The notes under the pieces are model-generated. The model had not been told where the DNA came from. It made no database searches and saw only the letters and a list, made by a program, of their open reading frames with translations. Shown here piece after piece: positions 1 through 6,984 of a stretch of DNA of 11,054 nt. Positions within the stretch are counted from its first letter, which is position 1, and each line of letters opens with the position of its first letter. The DNA is from an uncultured Clostridia bacterium (GTDB taxonomy: Bacteria > Bacillota > Clostridia > TANB77 > CAG-508). Position numbers and translations under genes: made by a program. The stretch is from assembly GCA_944393345.1 (NCBI GenBank), contig CALXZW010000039.1, positions 1 through 11,054 of the forward strand. Reading direction: 5' to 3'.

Positions 1-393
1 ATAGTTTCTACCATTGTGTGAGCCATCGCCTTCATTATCTATATTTTCTGGTAACCAGTTGACTGATATATCTGTAAAAAAGTCAATATCTTTAGATCTT
101 AGAAAAGTTCTTGTATATTTATTTTCTTTGTCTTCATATATTACTAATCCGCTCTCTCTTCCATATTCGCTATCTAATGTAACTGTGAAGTTTTCTCCTT
201 TATAAAATAATGCTAATATTATATATATATTTATTAAAAATAATATAATTATTACTAGCAATATTTTAAAGATTGTGCGTCTAGTTTTTTTCTTTTTTTC
301 CTTTTTTGCCTTTTCCTCTAGTTTTTGAGACATTATTGTTTCTTCAACTTGGTCATCTATATTTTTTTCATAATTTATTGTTTCTTTCGCCAT
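1..393 (-). CDS. Type II (N-in) single-pass membrane protein, C-terminus beyond window
   Basis: An open frame of 131 codons runs from an ATG at 393 to the left edge with no stop, so the C-terminus is missing. Residues 1-40 are highly charged, with a Lys/Glu run around 24-39 ending in TRR. A strong hydrophobic segment follows at about 41-63, then a polar region that should lie outside the cell. The positive charges before the membrane segment imply a cytoplasmic N-terminus. There is no SipW-type cleavage motif after the segment, so it is probably an uncleaved anchor. The outer part contains SVNW (110-113) and GSHNG (124-128), which look like conserved sites, but I cannot name the family. A GGTGG ribosome site lies just upstream of the ATG, and a consensus promoter lies about 50 nt upstream. 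It is a separate transcription unit from the large operon, because a terminator lies between them. Confidence 0.85.
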   Translation of the reverse strand, partial: MAKETINYEKNIDDQVEETIMSQKLEEKAKKEKKKKTRRTIFKILLVIIILFLINIYIILALFYKGENFTVTLDSEYGRESGLVIYEDKENKYTRTFLRSKDIDFFTDISVNWLPENIDNEGDGSHNGRNY

Positions 394-444
394 ATTTCCA
401 CCCAGTTCTCCAAAAAATATTTTTATTCAACAAATTCTAAATCC

Positions 445-473
445 ATTATACTTAGTTCGAAATCTTTTGTCAA
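445..473 (-). promoter_or_regulatory. Consensus sigma-70/sigma-A promoter
   Basis: On the minus strand TTGACA (473-468) is followed after exactly 17 bp by TATAAT (450-445). Both hexamers match the consensus perfectly. Transcription should start near 438, giving a leader of about 45 nt before the ATG at 393. A perfect promoter suggests strong expression unless it is repressed, and an inverted repeat lies about 23 bp upstream of the -35 box. Confidence 0.88.
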
Positions 474-495
474 TAAATTTTGTATTACATTTTTA

Positions 496-520
496 TTACA
501 GAAATACTACATTTCTGTAA
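496..520. promoter_or_regulatory. Perfect 10-bp inverted repeat, possible operator
   Basis: TTACAGAAAT (496-505) and ATTTCTGTAA (511-520) are perfect reverse complements separated by ACTAC. The centre is about 70 bp upstream of the predicted start of transcription, a typical position for an activator or upstream regulator site. It could instead form a small RNA hairpin, but no T-run follows on either strand, so a protein-binding site is the more likely reading. The regulator is unknown. Confidence 0.55.
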
Positions 521-574
521 CATCGTTTAATGCTTGATTTGACTGAATTTCGCTTTTTTCTATTGGTTTTTGCT

Positions 575-611
575 AGTAAAAAAAGATATTATTTCCAATA
601 TCTTTTTTACT
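575..611 (-). terminator. Intrinsic terminator at the end of the large operon
   Basis: The arms 579-590 and 597-608 form a perfect 12-bp stem around the loop 591-596. The pairing extends to about 575-611 with one bulged A. Read on the minus strand, the 3' arm ends in a run of seven T. It begins 12 nt past the stop codon of the last operon gene (624). The stem is AT-rich, so termination may be partial. Because the A-run and T-run are symmetrical, it could also work on the plus strand. Confidence 0.8.
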
Positions 612-623
612 AATTTTATTTAA

Positions 624-1331
624 TTATTTAATTTCTTTTGCCATAGAACTTGTTATTTTTACATAAATTTCTACTGCTTTAGTAGGATTATTTTCTTCAT
701 TTTGGTAATAACTATATGCATCTTTACCAAATTTCGTATCTAATAAATCTCTTGCTTTTATTTCTTCTTCCGTATTCCCTTCTTCATATTCCCAATTTAC
801 ATTAAATTTAAAAGTTGCAGCAGCATTTGGTGTTGTTATGTCATCAACATACTGCCCTACTAATGTATTTTTATCATAAGTATAACTTATATTAAAAGGA
901 TATTCTTCTTTATTTGCAAAAATATTCGTTGTATTCCCCTCTGTTATTATTCCATTTGGATCATTCTTCAATTCTTCTAAAATTTCTTGTCCAAAAACTT
1001 TAACAGATAACAATTCATACTTAATAATTGTTCCAGTTGTTCCTCTATTATATATGTGTACAAGATCTTCACGGTCAGGCATTCCTGGATACAATTCATC
1101 TATAGTAAATACTGCTAATTCATCAAGAATCTCATTTTCATCTTCATTTACATAATAGGAAACGTCCCAAGAAGTTACATTTGCCTCTAATCCTGTTAAA
1201 TTAACTTTTTTGTCTATACTAAACCACGCATAGGTATTTACTATTAATATTACAGAAAATATTAGGAGTAAACTAATTCTAACTGCCATACTTTTTGTTT
1301 TTACTCTTCTGAATTCACGTAATATATTCAT
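624..1331 (-). CDS. TasA/camelysin-like secreted protein with SipW-type signal peptide
   Basis: This is a 235-aa exported protein, probably a surface or fibre subunit. Basic residues (RR, K at 8-13) precede a hydrophobic segment at about 17-33 that ends NTYAWF (32-37). This is the usual SipW-type site, with cleavage likely after Ala35. The mature part is beta-rich and carries a YPGM motif (81-84) followed by an alternating strand region, as in TasA-like proteins. Near the C-terminus Trp180 is followed by DT (198-199) and Gly202, a pattern shared with two other proteins of this operon. The ATG is supported by a GGAGGG ribosome site. It is the last gene of the operon. Two signal peptidases lie directly upstream and are the likely processing enzymes. 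The family call rests on signal-peptide type, motifs and context. Confidence 0.75.
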   Translation of the reverse strand: MNILREFRRVKTKSMAVRISLLLIFSVILIVNTYAWFSIDKKVNLTGLEANVTSWDVSYYVNEDENEILDELAVFTIDELYPGMPDREDLVHIYNRGTTGTIIKYELLSVKVFGQEILEELKNDPNGIITEGNTTNIFANKEEYPFNISYTYDKNTLVGQYVDDITTPNAAATFKFNVNWEYEEGNTEEEIKARDLLDTKFGKDAYSYYQNEENNPTKAVEIYVKITSSMAKEIK

Positions 1332-1385
1332 AAACCCTCCATTTCCTCTTTTGAATCTTACAATAACGTTGTTAATCTAATTTAT

Positions 1386-2162
1386 TTAATCAGATTTGTC
1401 ATTTTTATCTTTTCTTTTTAGTCTTTTTTCAATTTCATTTTTTAAGTTTTCTTCAATATTTGCTTCTAATTGTTCTTCCTCTTTTTCATCTTCGTTTTCT
1501 TCATCTTCATTTATATTTTCCTCTTTTTGTACTAACTCATCGCTTTCCATTTCAGTTTCATAAATATCATTTTCTTCTGAAGTTGATTCACTAAGTTGAT
1601 TTACTGTTTCTTTTTTAGAAATTTTAAAAGATATAAATACATTTAATGCTAAAATAAATACTATAATAAATGCTGTATAAACATTTGTTGCTAAATTGTA
1701 TAATACAGTTAATATACCTGCTTTAAATTTTACGACGCCATAAATTTGATTAGGTTTAATTTGTGGGTCTTCTTCACTGTTGGTATTTAGTCCTTTTGCA
1801 TGAAAATTTAAATTGTTGTTTTTATCTTTATCAATTTTTATTACTTCATGCATTATTATCTTTCCATTATATTCGCCATAAGTACCTTTATAGACAATGT
1901 CTTCACCAACTTTAATGTTCTTAGGATCAACTTCTTTACAAATTACAACCTCGCCAATATCATATTGAGGAAGCATACTTCCTGTAATAACTCTAAATAT
2001 TCTATATCCTGCAATAGAATTATTACTATTGGTGATCTTTTGTAAAACTATAATTGCTATTAAAATTAAGCACAATATAATAAGTATCTGATATGAAATC
2101 TTTAATACTATTTTTAATATTTTTCTCCATATGCTGTTTTTTGAATAGATACCATTTCCCAT
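1386..2162 (-). CDS. SipW-type (ER-type) signal peptidase I with long acidic C-terminal tail
   Basis: This membrane serine protease should cut signal peptides on the outer face of the membrane. Membrane segments lie at about 18-40 and 162-180. The nucleophile motif TGSM gives Ser62. A His (His105, in MHEV) replaces the Lys of ordinary bacterial enzymes, which marks the ER/SipW type. The usual Lys-Gly-Asp box reads KGLN (123-126): the first conserved Asp is missing and only Asp132 remains nearby, in EEDP. It closely resembles the peptidase at 5237-5827 (shared RIFR..TGSM, VGEDI/IGEDV and GVVKFK). Unlike that copy it has about 75 extra cytoplasmic residues (185-258) rich in Glu and Asp. It starts 12 nt after the preceding peptidase gene, with an AGAGGTAAG ribosome site. 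Confidence 0.85.
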   Translation of the reverse strand: MGNGIYSKNSIWRKILKIVLKISYQILIILCLILIAIIVLQKITNSNNSIAGYRIFRVITGSMLPQYDIGEVVICKEVDPKNIKVGEDIVYKGTYGEYNGKIIMHEVIKIDKDKNNNLNFHAKGLNTNSEEDPQIKPNQIYGVVKFKAGILTVLYNLATNVYTAFIIVFILALNVFISFKISKKETVNQLSESTSEENDIYETEMESDELVQKEENINEDEENEDEKEEEQLEANIEENLKNEIEKRLKRKDKNDKSD

Positions 2163-2174
2163 TTTCTTACCTCT

Positions 2175-2768
2175 TTATTGATAATAATTATCCCTTATTT
2201 TTTTTATTTCATACTTTTTTCTTTTTATTTTCCTTTCATTTTTTTGATTGTCTCTTAAGTTCATAAGAATATAAATTATTACTATAAAAATTATAATGTT
2301 TATAAATATTCGCATATTTTGTATATAACTGATTATTTTTCCAATTTTACCAATTTTAAATATTACTTTTCCATATATTTGTTCTTCTTTTACTACATCT
2401 TTATCTTCTACTTCATTATTGTCTCCTTGAGTAACGATTAAATAATTGTCATCTTTTATAATTTTTTTTATTCTATGTGAAATTATTCTTCCATCTTGAT
2501 TAAAAGTTATTATATCACCTTTTTGTAAATTTGCAATATTAGTTTTTTTTACAATAACTACGTCATTTACATTTAATGTTGGCTCCATACTTTCGGATAT
2601 TATATTAAAACAATATATACCGCAAATATGAGTATTTTCTTCAAATAATAATATTAAATTAATTATAAAAAAAATTATTAATATATTTAATATAATGTAT
2701 TTTAATGTTTTTTTAATTTTTTTCTGTTTTTTTATATTATTAGAAATTTTTTCTACATCATATTCCAA
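2175..2768 (-). CDS. SipW-type (ER-type) signal peptidase I, TTG start
   Basis: This 197-aa signal peptidase has membrane segments at about 23-41 and 153-170. All the catalytic residues expected of the Ser/His type are visible: Ser60 in SESM, His98 in SHRI, Asp116 in QGDNN and Asp122. It belongs with the peptidase at 10303-10812 (both have ITH/ISHRI and GDNN). The second peptidase encoded directly downstream is of the other subtype. The start is TTG at 2768. There is no Met before residue 61, and AGGGTGAT lies 6 nt upstream, so the TTG start is well supported. The C-terminal tail after 170 is strongly basic and cytoplasmic. The gene starts 17 nt after the coiled-coil gene. Its likely substrate is the TasA-like protein two genes downstream. 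Confidence 0.85.
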   Translation of the reverse strand: MEYDVEKISNNIKKQKKIKKTLKYIILNILIIFFIINLILLFEENTHICGIYCFNIISESMEPTLNVNDVVIVKKTNIANLQKGDIITFNQDGRIISHRIKKIIKDDNYLIVTQGDNNEVEDKDVVKEEQIYGKVIFKIGKIGKIISYIQNMRIFINIIIFIVIIYILMNLRDNQKNERKIKRKKYEIKKIRDNYYQ

Positions 2769-2774
2769 TTTGTT

Positions 2775-2782
2775 ATCACCCT
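2775..2782 (-). promoter_or_regulatory. Ribosome binding site fixing the TTG start at 2768
   Basis: AGGGTGAT on the minus strand matches the anti-SD sequence well and ends 6 nt before the TTG codon. No ATG or GTG start is available near it in this frame. Confidence 0.75.
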
Positions 2783-2785
2783 AAA

Positions 2786-4399
2786 CTATCTCTTTAGAAA
2801 TTCTTTTACTGTTGTAATATATTCTAAGTCTTTTATTGAGAATTTACTCTTTAAAATATTATTATAGTTACTAATTATTCTTACTTTTCTCATTAAATCC
2901 TCAATATTTTCTTCTTGAAAATTCTCTTTTGAAACCTGCATACCAAATAATTTATATTTGTCTTTAATTATGATTGATAAATCTTTTTTGTCACTTATTT
3001 TAACATAATTTATTACAGAGAAATTCGAAAACATAATAAAATCTCTTATTCTTTTTGCCATTTCTCCTAATTCTTTATCTGTAATTTCATCATTTTTCTT
3101 GATAATGGCTTTTGCCATAAAACTATAAAAATTACTTCCTAATTTTAATACATCTAATAATGATGAAGTTTCATCAATTGATTCAATTATTTTTTGTTTT
3201 ACAATTTCATCATCTAATTCCATATATAATTTTTTAAGTTCTAAAATTGAATTATTTCTTTTTAATATTATTGTTTTTTTATCTTTGTCATTGTGTTTTG
3301 CAAATAACCCTTTTACTGGTTTATTAATTTTTTCATTTAATTTAAATATCTCTACAGTTAATTCCTTAATATTATCTTTTAATATATCATATTGTGTCTT
3401 TTTAACTTTCTTATCTTTATTTGCTTCATTTTTTCTTAATTCTTCTTCTCTAATTTGTAATACTGTATCACTTAAAAACTTATATTCATTGAATCTTGAG
3501 TATTCAATTAAATTTTCATTTAGTTTTTCAATATTTTCATCCATTTCACATTTTTCTTTTTCTTGTAAGTTTTTAACGTCTGTAGAAATTAACTCTAGAT
3601 ATATCCTATTATAATTATCTTCTTTATAATCATTTATATTCCATGTACCATTAAAGAATTTATTAAGTATAATTTTATTATCTATATTTTCTAAAAGTTT
3701 CTTTTTCTTAATTAATTCTGCCTTTTTGTTTTCTATTTGCTCTCTTGTACAATTAAACTCATTTAAAATATTTTCTGCCCTAATTTGAAAATATTTATTT
3801 ATCTCATTTTTGTGAATATCGTATAAATATCTTATATTAGCATATAAATGAGAAACAACCTCTGAACAGTTCCAGTATGCACCTTCAAATGCCTCTTTTA
3901 TTTTTTCTGAATTTATTTGACCATTATATGCTTCTTCTAATAAAACTTTCATATATTCTTTAGCATTTTCACTTATATTGAAATCTTCTGCTGTAACTTT
4001 AATTCCAACAATTTCAAATTTTTTTACACATTCAATTAGTTCCTTATTTAGTCTTTCTAAATTGCTTTTATAATATCCATTTATATTATATTCAATTTTA
4101 TCTAATCCCATTTTTTCATATGATGATGACGAATCTATAATTTTGATAGCAGAATTATATTTTTGTATTTCTTGTTCTAATTTTGAAATATCAGCAAATT
4201 CTTTTACATCTGTAAGTTGATTATATCTTTCTTCTATATTTTCTAATAATTTATTATCTACATAATTATATTTATCAATCATATCTTTTATAGTTTCTAA
4301 TAGCGTTTTAATTGATTTTATTCCATTTCTTGGTAAAACATTAATAACTTCTTTATCTGTTTCAATTTGTTTTTCAATACTATTTACTAATTCTTTCAT
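2786..4399 (-). CDS. Unrecognised 537-aa coiled-coil cytoplasmic protein
   Basis: I do not recognise the family. The protein has no signal peptide or membrane segment and is rich in Lys, Glu, Ile and Asn. Heptad-like, strongly helical stretches occur at roughly 1-90, 205-245, 275-300 and 315-360, separated by short non-helical parts such as GTWNINDY (251-258). The last third (about 380-537) is more globular and less charged. The ATG at 4399 overlaps the stop of the 45-aa gene upstream by 4 nt (ATGA), and GGAGGA lies in the end of that gene, so the two are translationally coupled. The position between a TasA-like gene and two signal peptidase genes suggests a cytoplasmic scaffold or adaptor for the export machinery, but this is inference. 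There is no nuclease or ATPase motif. Confidence 0.8.
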   Translation of the reverse strand: MKELVNSIEKQIETDKEVINVLPRNGIKSIKTLLETIKDMIDKYNYVDNKLLENIEERYNQLTDVKEFADISKLEQEIQKYNSAIKIIDSSSSYEKMGLDKIEYNINGYYKSNLERLNKELIECVKKFEIVGIKVTAEDFNISENAKEYMKVLLEEAYNGQINSEKIKEAFEGAYWNCSEVVSHLYANIRYLYDIHKNEINKYFQIRAENILNEFNCTREQIENKKAELIKKKKLLENIDNKIILNKFFNGTWNINDYKEDNYNRIYLELISTDVKNLQEKEKCEMDENIEKLNENLIEYSRFNEYKFLSDTVLQIREEELRKNEANKDKKVKKTQYDILKDNIKELTVEIFKLNEKINKPVKGLFAKHNDKDKKTIILKRNNSILELKKLYMELDDEIVKQKIIESIDETSSLLDVLKLGSNFYSFMAKAIIKKNDEITDKELGEMAKRIRDFIMFSNFSVINYVKISDKKDLSIIIKDKYKLFGMQVSKENFQEENIEDLMRKVRIISNYNNILKSKFSIKDLEYITTVKEFLKR

Positions 4400-4533
4400 G
4401 AATTTTCCTCCTCTAATTTTTTAACATTTTCATATTCGCTATTTAGAAACTTTAAAAAACTTTCTACCTGTTTTTTTACATTTAAAATTTCATCATTTTC
4501 TAATTTTTCTGGTTTGATATTTTTTATTTCCAA
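4396..4533 (-). CDS. Small 45-aa protein, TTG start, coupled to the coiled-coil gene
   Basis: A 45-codon frame begins with TTG at 4533 and ends with TGA at 4396, overlapping the next start by 4 nt (ATGA). GAGGTGA lies 5 nt upstream of the TTG. The product starts MEIKNIKPEKLEND, continues with a helical QVESFLKFLN stretch and ends in Glu/Lys. It is soluble, charged and probably all-helical, and it resembles the N-terminal region of a coiled-coil partner. The ribosome site, the overlap and the fit into an otherwise empty 150-nt gap support a real gene. No family is recognised. It may be a small subunit or chaperone of the 537-aa protein. Confidence 0.75.
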   Translation of the reverse strand: MEIKNIKPEKLENDEILNVKKQVESFLKFLNSEYENVKKLEEENS

Positions 4534-4538
4534 AGAAT

Positions 4539-4545
4539 TCACCTC
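4539..4545 (-). promoter_or_regulatory. Ribosome binding site fixing the TTG start at 4533
   Basis: GAGGTGA on the minus strand lies 5 nt upstream of the TTG codon, between the stop of the TasA-like gene (4550) and the small gene. It is the main evidence that the 45-aa frame is translated. Confidence 0.7.
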
Positions 4546-4549
4546 TTTT

Positions 4550-5233
4550 TTAATTTTGACTATCTACTTGGTCTATATATTGTTCAAATGTCATCACTGC
4601 TTTATATTTTAAAATTTTATGCAATCCATCACTATTCTCATCTGTATTTTCTTCTCCTACATATTGTGTATCAGCTTTATTATCCATTACACTATCTTCG
4701 CTATCATTCCATCTAAACAATATTCTTATTTCTTTCTTTTTTTCACCATTACTATTTACTTCAGTAGTTGGATCAATGATACCTGTTATTTTATCTCTAA
4801 TTTTATTTCCTTCTTTATCAGTTGTAGTAATTGTTGTATTTTCTCCATCAACAACTTCGAATCCATATATCTCAAAATCCTCTAATATTGTTTCATTTAG
4901 TTGCTGAATTGATACTTCATATTTGAATTTTAAATCAACATAAGAATAATCTATTAACATAGGAAAATATCCTTCTCTTCCAGGAACTAATGTTTCATTA
5001 TTATTCATATTTTCATTCTCGATAAATACTGGGTTCATAACTTCAGTCAATGTTTCCTCTTCATGAACATTTTTATTATTTACATTAATTACCCATTTTT
5101 TAATATTAGTATCATATGTTGTTCCTAATTTTTCATAATATTTAGCATAAGTTCTTTGAATTGAATATGCAGTAATTAATATTGATATTATTAATAATGT
5201 TTTTATTAATATTAATTTAGATTTTATTTTCAT
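4550..5233 (-). CDS. TasA-like secreted protein with SipW-type signal peptide
   Basis: This is a 227-aa exported protein. Lys residues at 2-6 precede a hydrophobic segment at about 7-24 and the sequence RTYAKY (27-32), a classic SipW-type cleavage region with the cut probably after Ala30. The mature protein contains LVPGREG (82-88) followed by alternating beta strands, as in TasA/camelysin relatives. Near the C-terminus come Trp175 (in FRWND), DT (188-189) and Gly193, the same pattern as in the proteins at 624-1331 and 10796-11054. The ATG lies 3 nt after the stop of the adjacent signal peptidase, behind a modest AAAGGGAT ribosome site, so the pair is coupled and that peptidase is its probable processing enzyme. 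It is probably a surface-polymer subunit. The exact fold is not proven here. Confidence 0.75.
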   Translation of the reverse strand: MKIKSKLILIKTLLIISILITAYSIQRTYAKYYEKLGTTYDTNIKKWVINVNNKNVHEEETLTEVMNPVFIENENMNNNETLVPGREGYFPMLIDYSYVDLKFKYEVSIQQLNETILEDFEIYGFEVVDGENTTITTTDKEGNKIRDKITGIIDPTTEVNSNGEKKKEIRILFRWNDSEDSVMDNKADTQYVGEENTDENSDGLHKILKYKAVMTFEQYIDQVDSQN

Positions 5234-5236
5234 CTA

Positions 5237-5827
5237 TTAATCCCTTTCAACTTTTCTTTGATAATTTGATTTTAAAACTCTAAAGAAAATATATATAGTT
5301 AATGGTATTACTGCTCCAAAATAGAATATATATCTATTATTAAGTAATGTGCAAATTAGTGTAAGAAAAGGCATTTTGAATTTTACTACGCCTAAGATTT
5401 GTTCTCCTGATACAACTGGATCTTCAAGATTATTTGCTATACCTTTTGTGTGAAACTTTTTCTCCCCGTTTTTTTCTTCTATATCTACTACACTGTGAGT
5501 TACTGTAACTCCTTTAAAATTTCCTTCTTTTCCTTGATATGTTACATCTTCACCTATTCTAATTTCATCAATATCTTTTTGTTTTACTAATATAACATCT
5601 CCTATTTGATATTTTGGAACCATACTTCCAGTAAGTACTCTAAATATTCTAAATCCCAAAAAAGACTCTTGATTTTTTGTGACATTTTGCACTATTATTA
5701 TCATTGATATAAAAATAATTACAACTGCAATTACCTTCGTTATTATATTCCATAAAATTCTAATTGCTGATTTTTTCTTTTTAAATTCAGCTTTTTCTAT
5801 TTTTTCTTTTGCTTCAATACTTTTCAT
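5237..5827 (-). CDS. SipW-type (ER-type) signal peptidase I lacking the first box-E Asp
   Basis: This 196-aa signal peptidase has a very basic N-terminus (1-23), a membrane segment at about 28-47 and a second at about 166-182. Nucleophile Ser68 is in TGSM, and His111 (THSV) marks the Ser/His type. The motif that normally reads KGD reads KGIANN (128-133), with Ile in place of the conserved Asp. Asp136 sits six residues later, where the second Asp of the family is found. It is a close paralogue of the enzyme at 1386-2162. The gene starts 4 nt after the DUF2357-like gene with a weak, distant GAGG, so translation is probably coupled. It is followed 3 nt later by its likely TasA-like substrate. 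Confidence 0.85.
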   Translation of the reverse strand: MKSIEAKEKIEKAEFKKKKSAIRILWNIITKVIAVVIIFISMIIIVQNVTKNQESFLGFRIFRVLTGSMVPKYQIGDVILVKQKDIDEIRIGEDVTYQGKEGNFKGVTVTHSVVDIEEKNGEKKFHTKGIANNLEDPVVSGEQILGVVKFKMPFLTLICTLLNNRYIFYFGAVIPLTIYIFFRVLKSNYQRKVERD

Positions 5828-5831
5828 TTTC

Positions 5832-6953
5832 TTACTTTAACCTCACTTCTTTAACTCTTGACATATATTTGTCCATTTCTTCCTTGAATCTATCTTCAAT
5901 AGGTTTTAATGAAATTATTTTCTTAGTTTTCATAACTAGTAATTTATCTGCAATTAATTGTTTTAATTCTTTATCGGTCATATCAGGATTTAGTTCAATG
6001 ATTTTTTCTATAAGTGAATCTGTCATCTCTTTTCTCATTTTTTTGTCTTCTATTGCATTTTTCTTTTTTCCCTTTAAAGATTGTTCAATATTATTATTTT
6101 TAAATATCAAATGTAATAAATATATATTTTCATCTACCAATTTTTTTGATAGTCCTTTTTCTTCATATTCTTTGTTTTCGTTAATGGCTTTATCTTTTAT
6201 TTCCATTTGTTCACTTAAATAATTCCATAACTTAACAGCATATTGAAAATTCACATTTTTTAGTAACACATTTGTCATTTTCAAAGGTGCCTTAACATAA
6301 GTTGCTTTTTTAGCAACCAATGTCTGATATATTTCTGTAGCCTTTAACATTTTTAAAGATTTTTCTATATTTTTAATTCTTTCTTCTTGATCTTTTGATT
6401 TTTTTATTCCTGTAGTACTTTCTGCAAAATAATCTAAATTAACTTTTATTTTTTCTTTTTTATATTTTATTTCTGCTTGGTAGTTTGCTTCTTGATTATT
6501 TTTTCCTTTATATTCACTTTCATTATCTTTTTGCCTTATATATATATAATCTTCTATAAGTTTTATTAAAGTATATAAAAATCTATTTTCATATGTTATA
6601 AATGTTTCTTCTTTATATGCATTTAAGATCTTTTTAGGTATAACTTCTCCACTATTTTGATCATATTGATCAACAAAGTTTACATTTTTAGATAAATGCT
6701 TTACACTTTCAACTGTAACTTTTTTTATTAATTCTATTTTTATAATTTCTTCTTCTGTAACAATATTTTTTATTTGTTTTATTAAAGCTTTTTCGATATA
6801 TGGAATTGAAAATTCAATCATATCAATCCATTCATCATTCTCAACAATTTGACTTTTGTTAATATCCATCATTAATTTAGAATCAACTTTACCAAGAAAT
6901 TCTTCTGACCTATCACTTTCCATATTTGCCAATTTTGTAATGTTTAATCCCAT
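5832..6953 (-). CDS. DUF2357-like McrB partner protein, no nuclease domain seen
   Basis: This 373-aa soluble protein directly follows a McrB-like NTPase gene. It carries two stretches that resemble DUF2357 proteins, which typically pair with McrB-type NTPases. One is the EETFITYENRFLYTLI region (115-130, with the usual TYENRF core). The other is a TNVLLKN..F.YAV.LWNYL region at 227-246. DUF2357 proteins usually continue into a C-terminal PD-(D/E)XK nuclease. Here the C-terminal part (about 250-373) is charged and helical, and I see no D...ExK catalytic motif. The protein may therefore only bind or regulate the motor. The ATG is preceded by GGAGG. The domain call comes from motif recall without a profile search. 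Confidence 0.65.
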   Translation of the reverse strand: MGLNITKLANMESDRSEEFLGKVDSKLMMDINKSQIVENDEWIDMIEFSIPYIEKALIKQIKNIVTEEEIIKIELIKKVTVESVKHLSKNVNFVDQYDQNSGEVIPKKILNAYKEETFITYENRFLYTLIKLIEDYIYIRQKDNESEYKGKNNQEANYQAEIKYKKEKIKVNLDYFAESTTGIKKSKDQEERIKNIEKSLKMLKATEIYQTLVAKKATYVKAPLKMTNVLLKNVNFQYAVKLWNYLSEQMEIKDKAINENKEYEEKGLSKKLVDENIYLLHLIFKNNNIEQSLKGKKKNAIEDKKMRKEMTDSLIEKIIELNPDMTDKELKQLIADKLLVMKTKKIISLKPIEDRFKEEMDKYMSRVKEVRLK

Positions 6954-6984
6954 CTTTCAATCCTCCGCTAAGACTTTTTAAAAA

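Noticed and set aside
14..537. Plus-strand frames at 14-205 and 325-537
   Set aside because: They are shadows: 14-205 lies opposite the minus-strand membrane-protein gene, and 325-537 runs through its promoter. Neither has a convincing ribosome site or protein-like composition.
1332..1385. Internal promoter in the 54-nt gap before the last gene
   Set aside because: No pair of -35 and -10 boxes with proper spacing could be found. The gap holds only a good ribosome site and a short AACGTT palindrome.
4396..4533. Toxin-antitoxin pair formed by the 45-aa and 537-aa genes
   Set aside because: The large partner is far bigger than usual toxins and shows no toxin motif. The pair sits inside a long operon, so a structural or regulatory pairing fits better.
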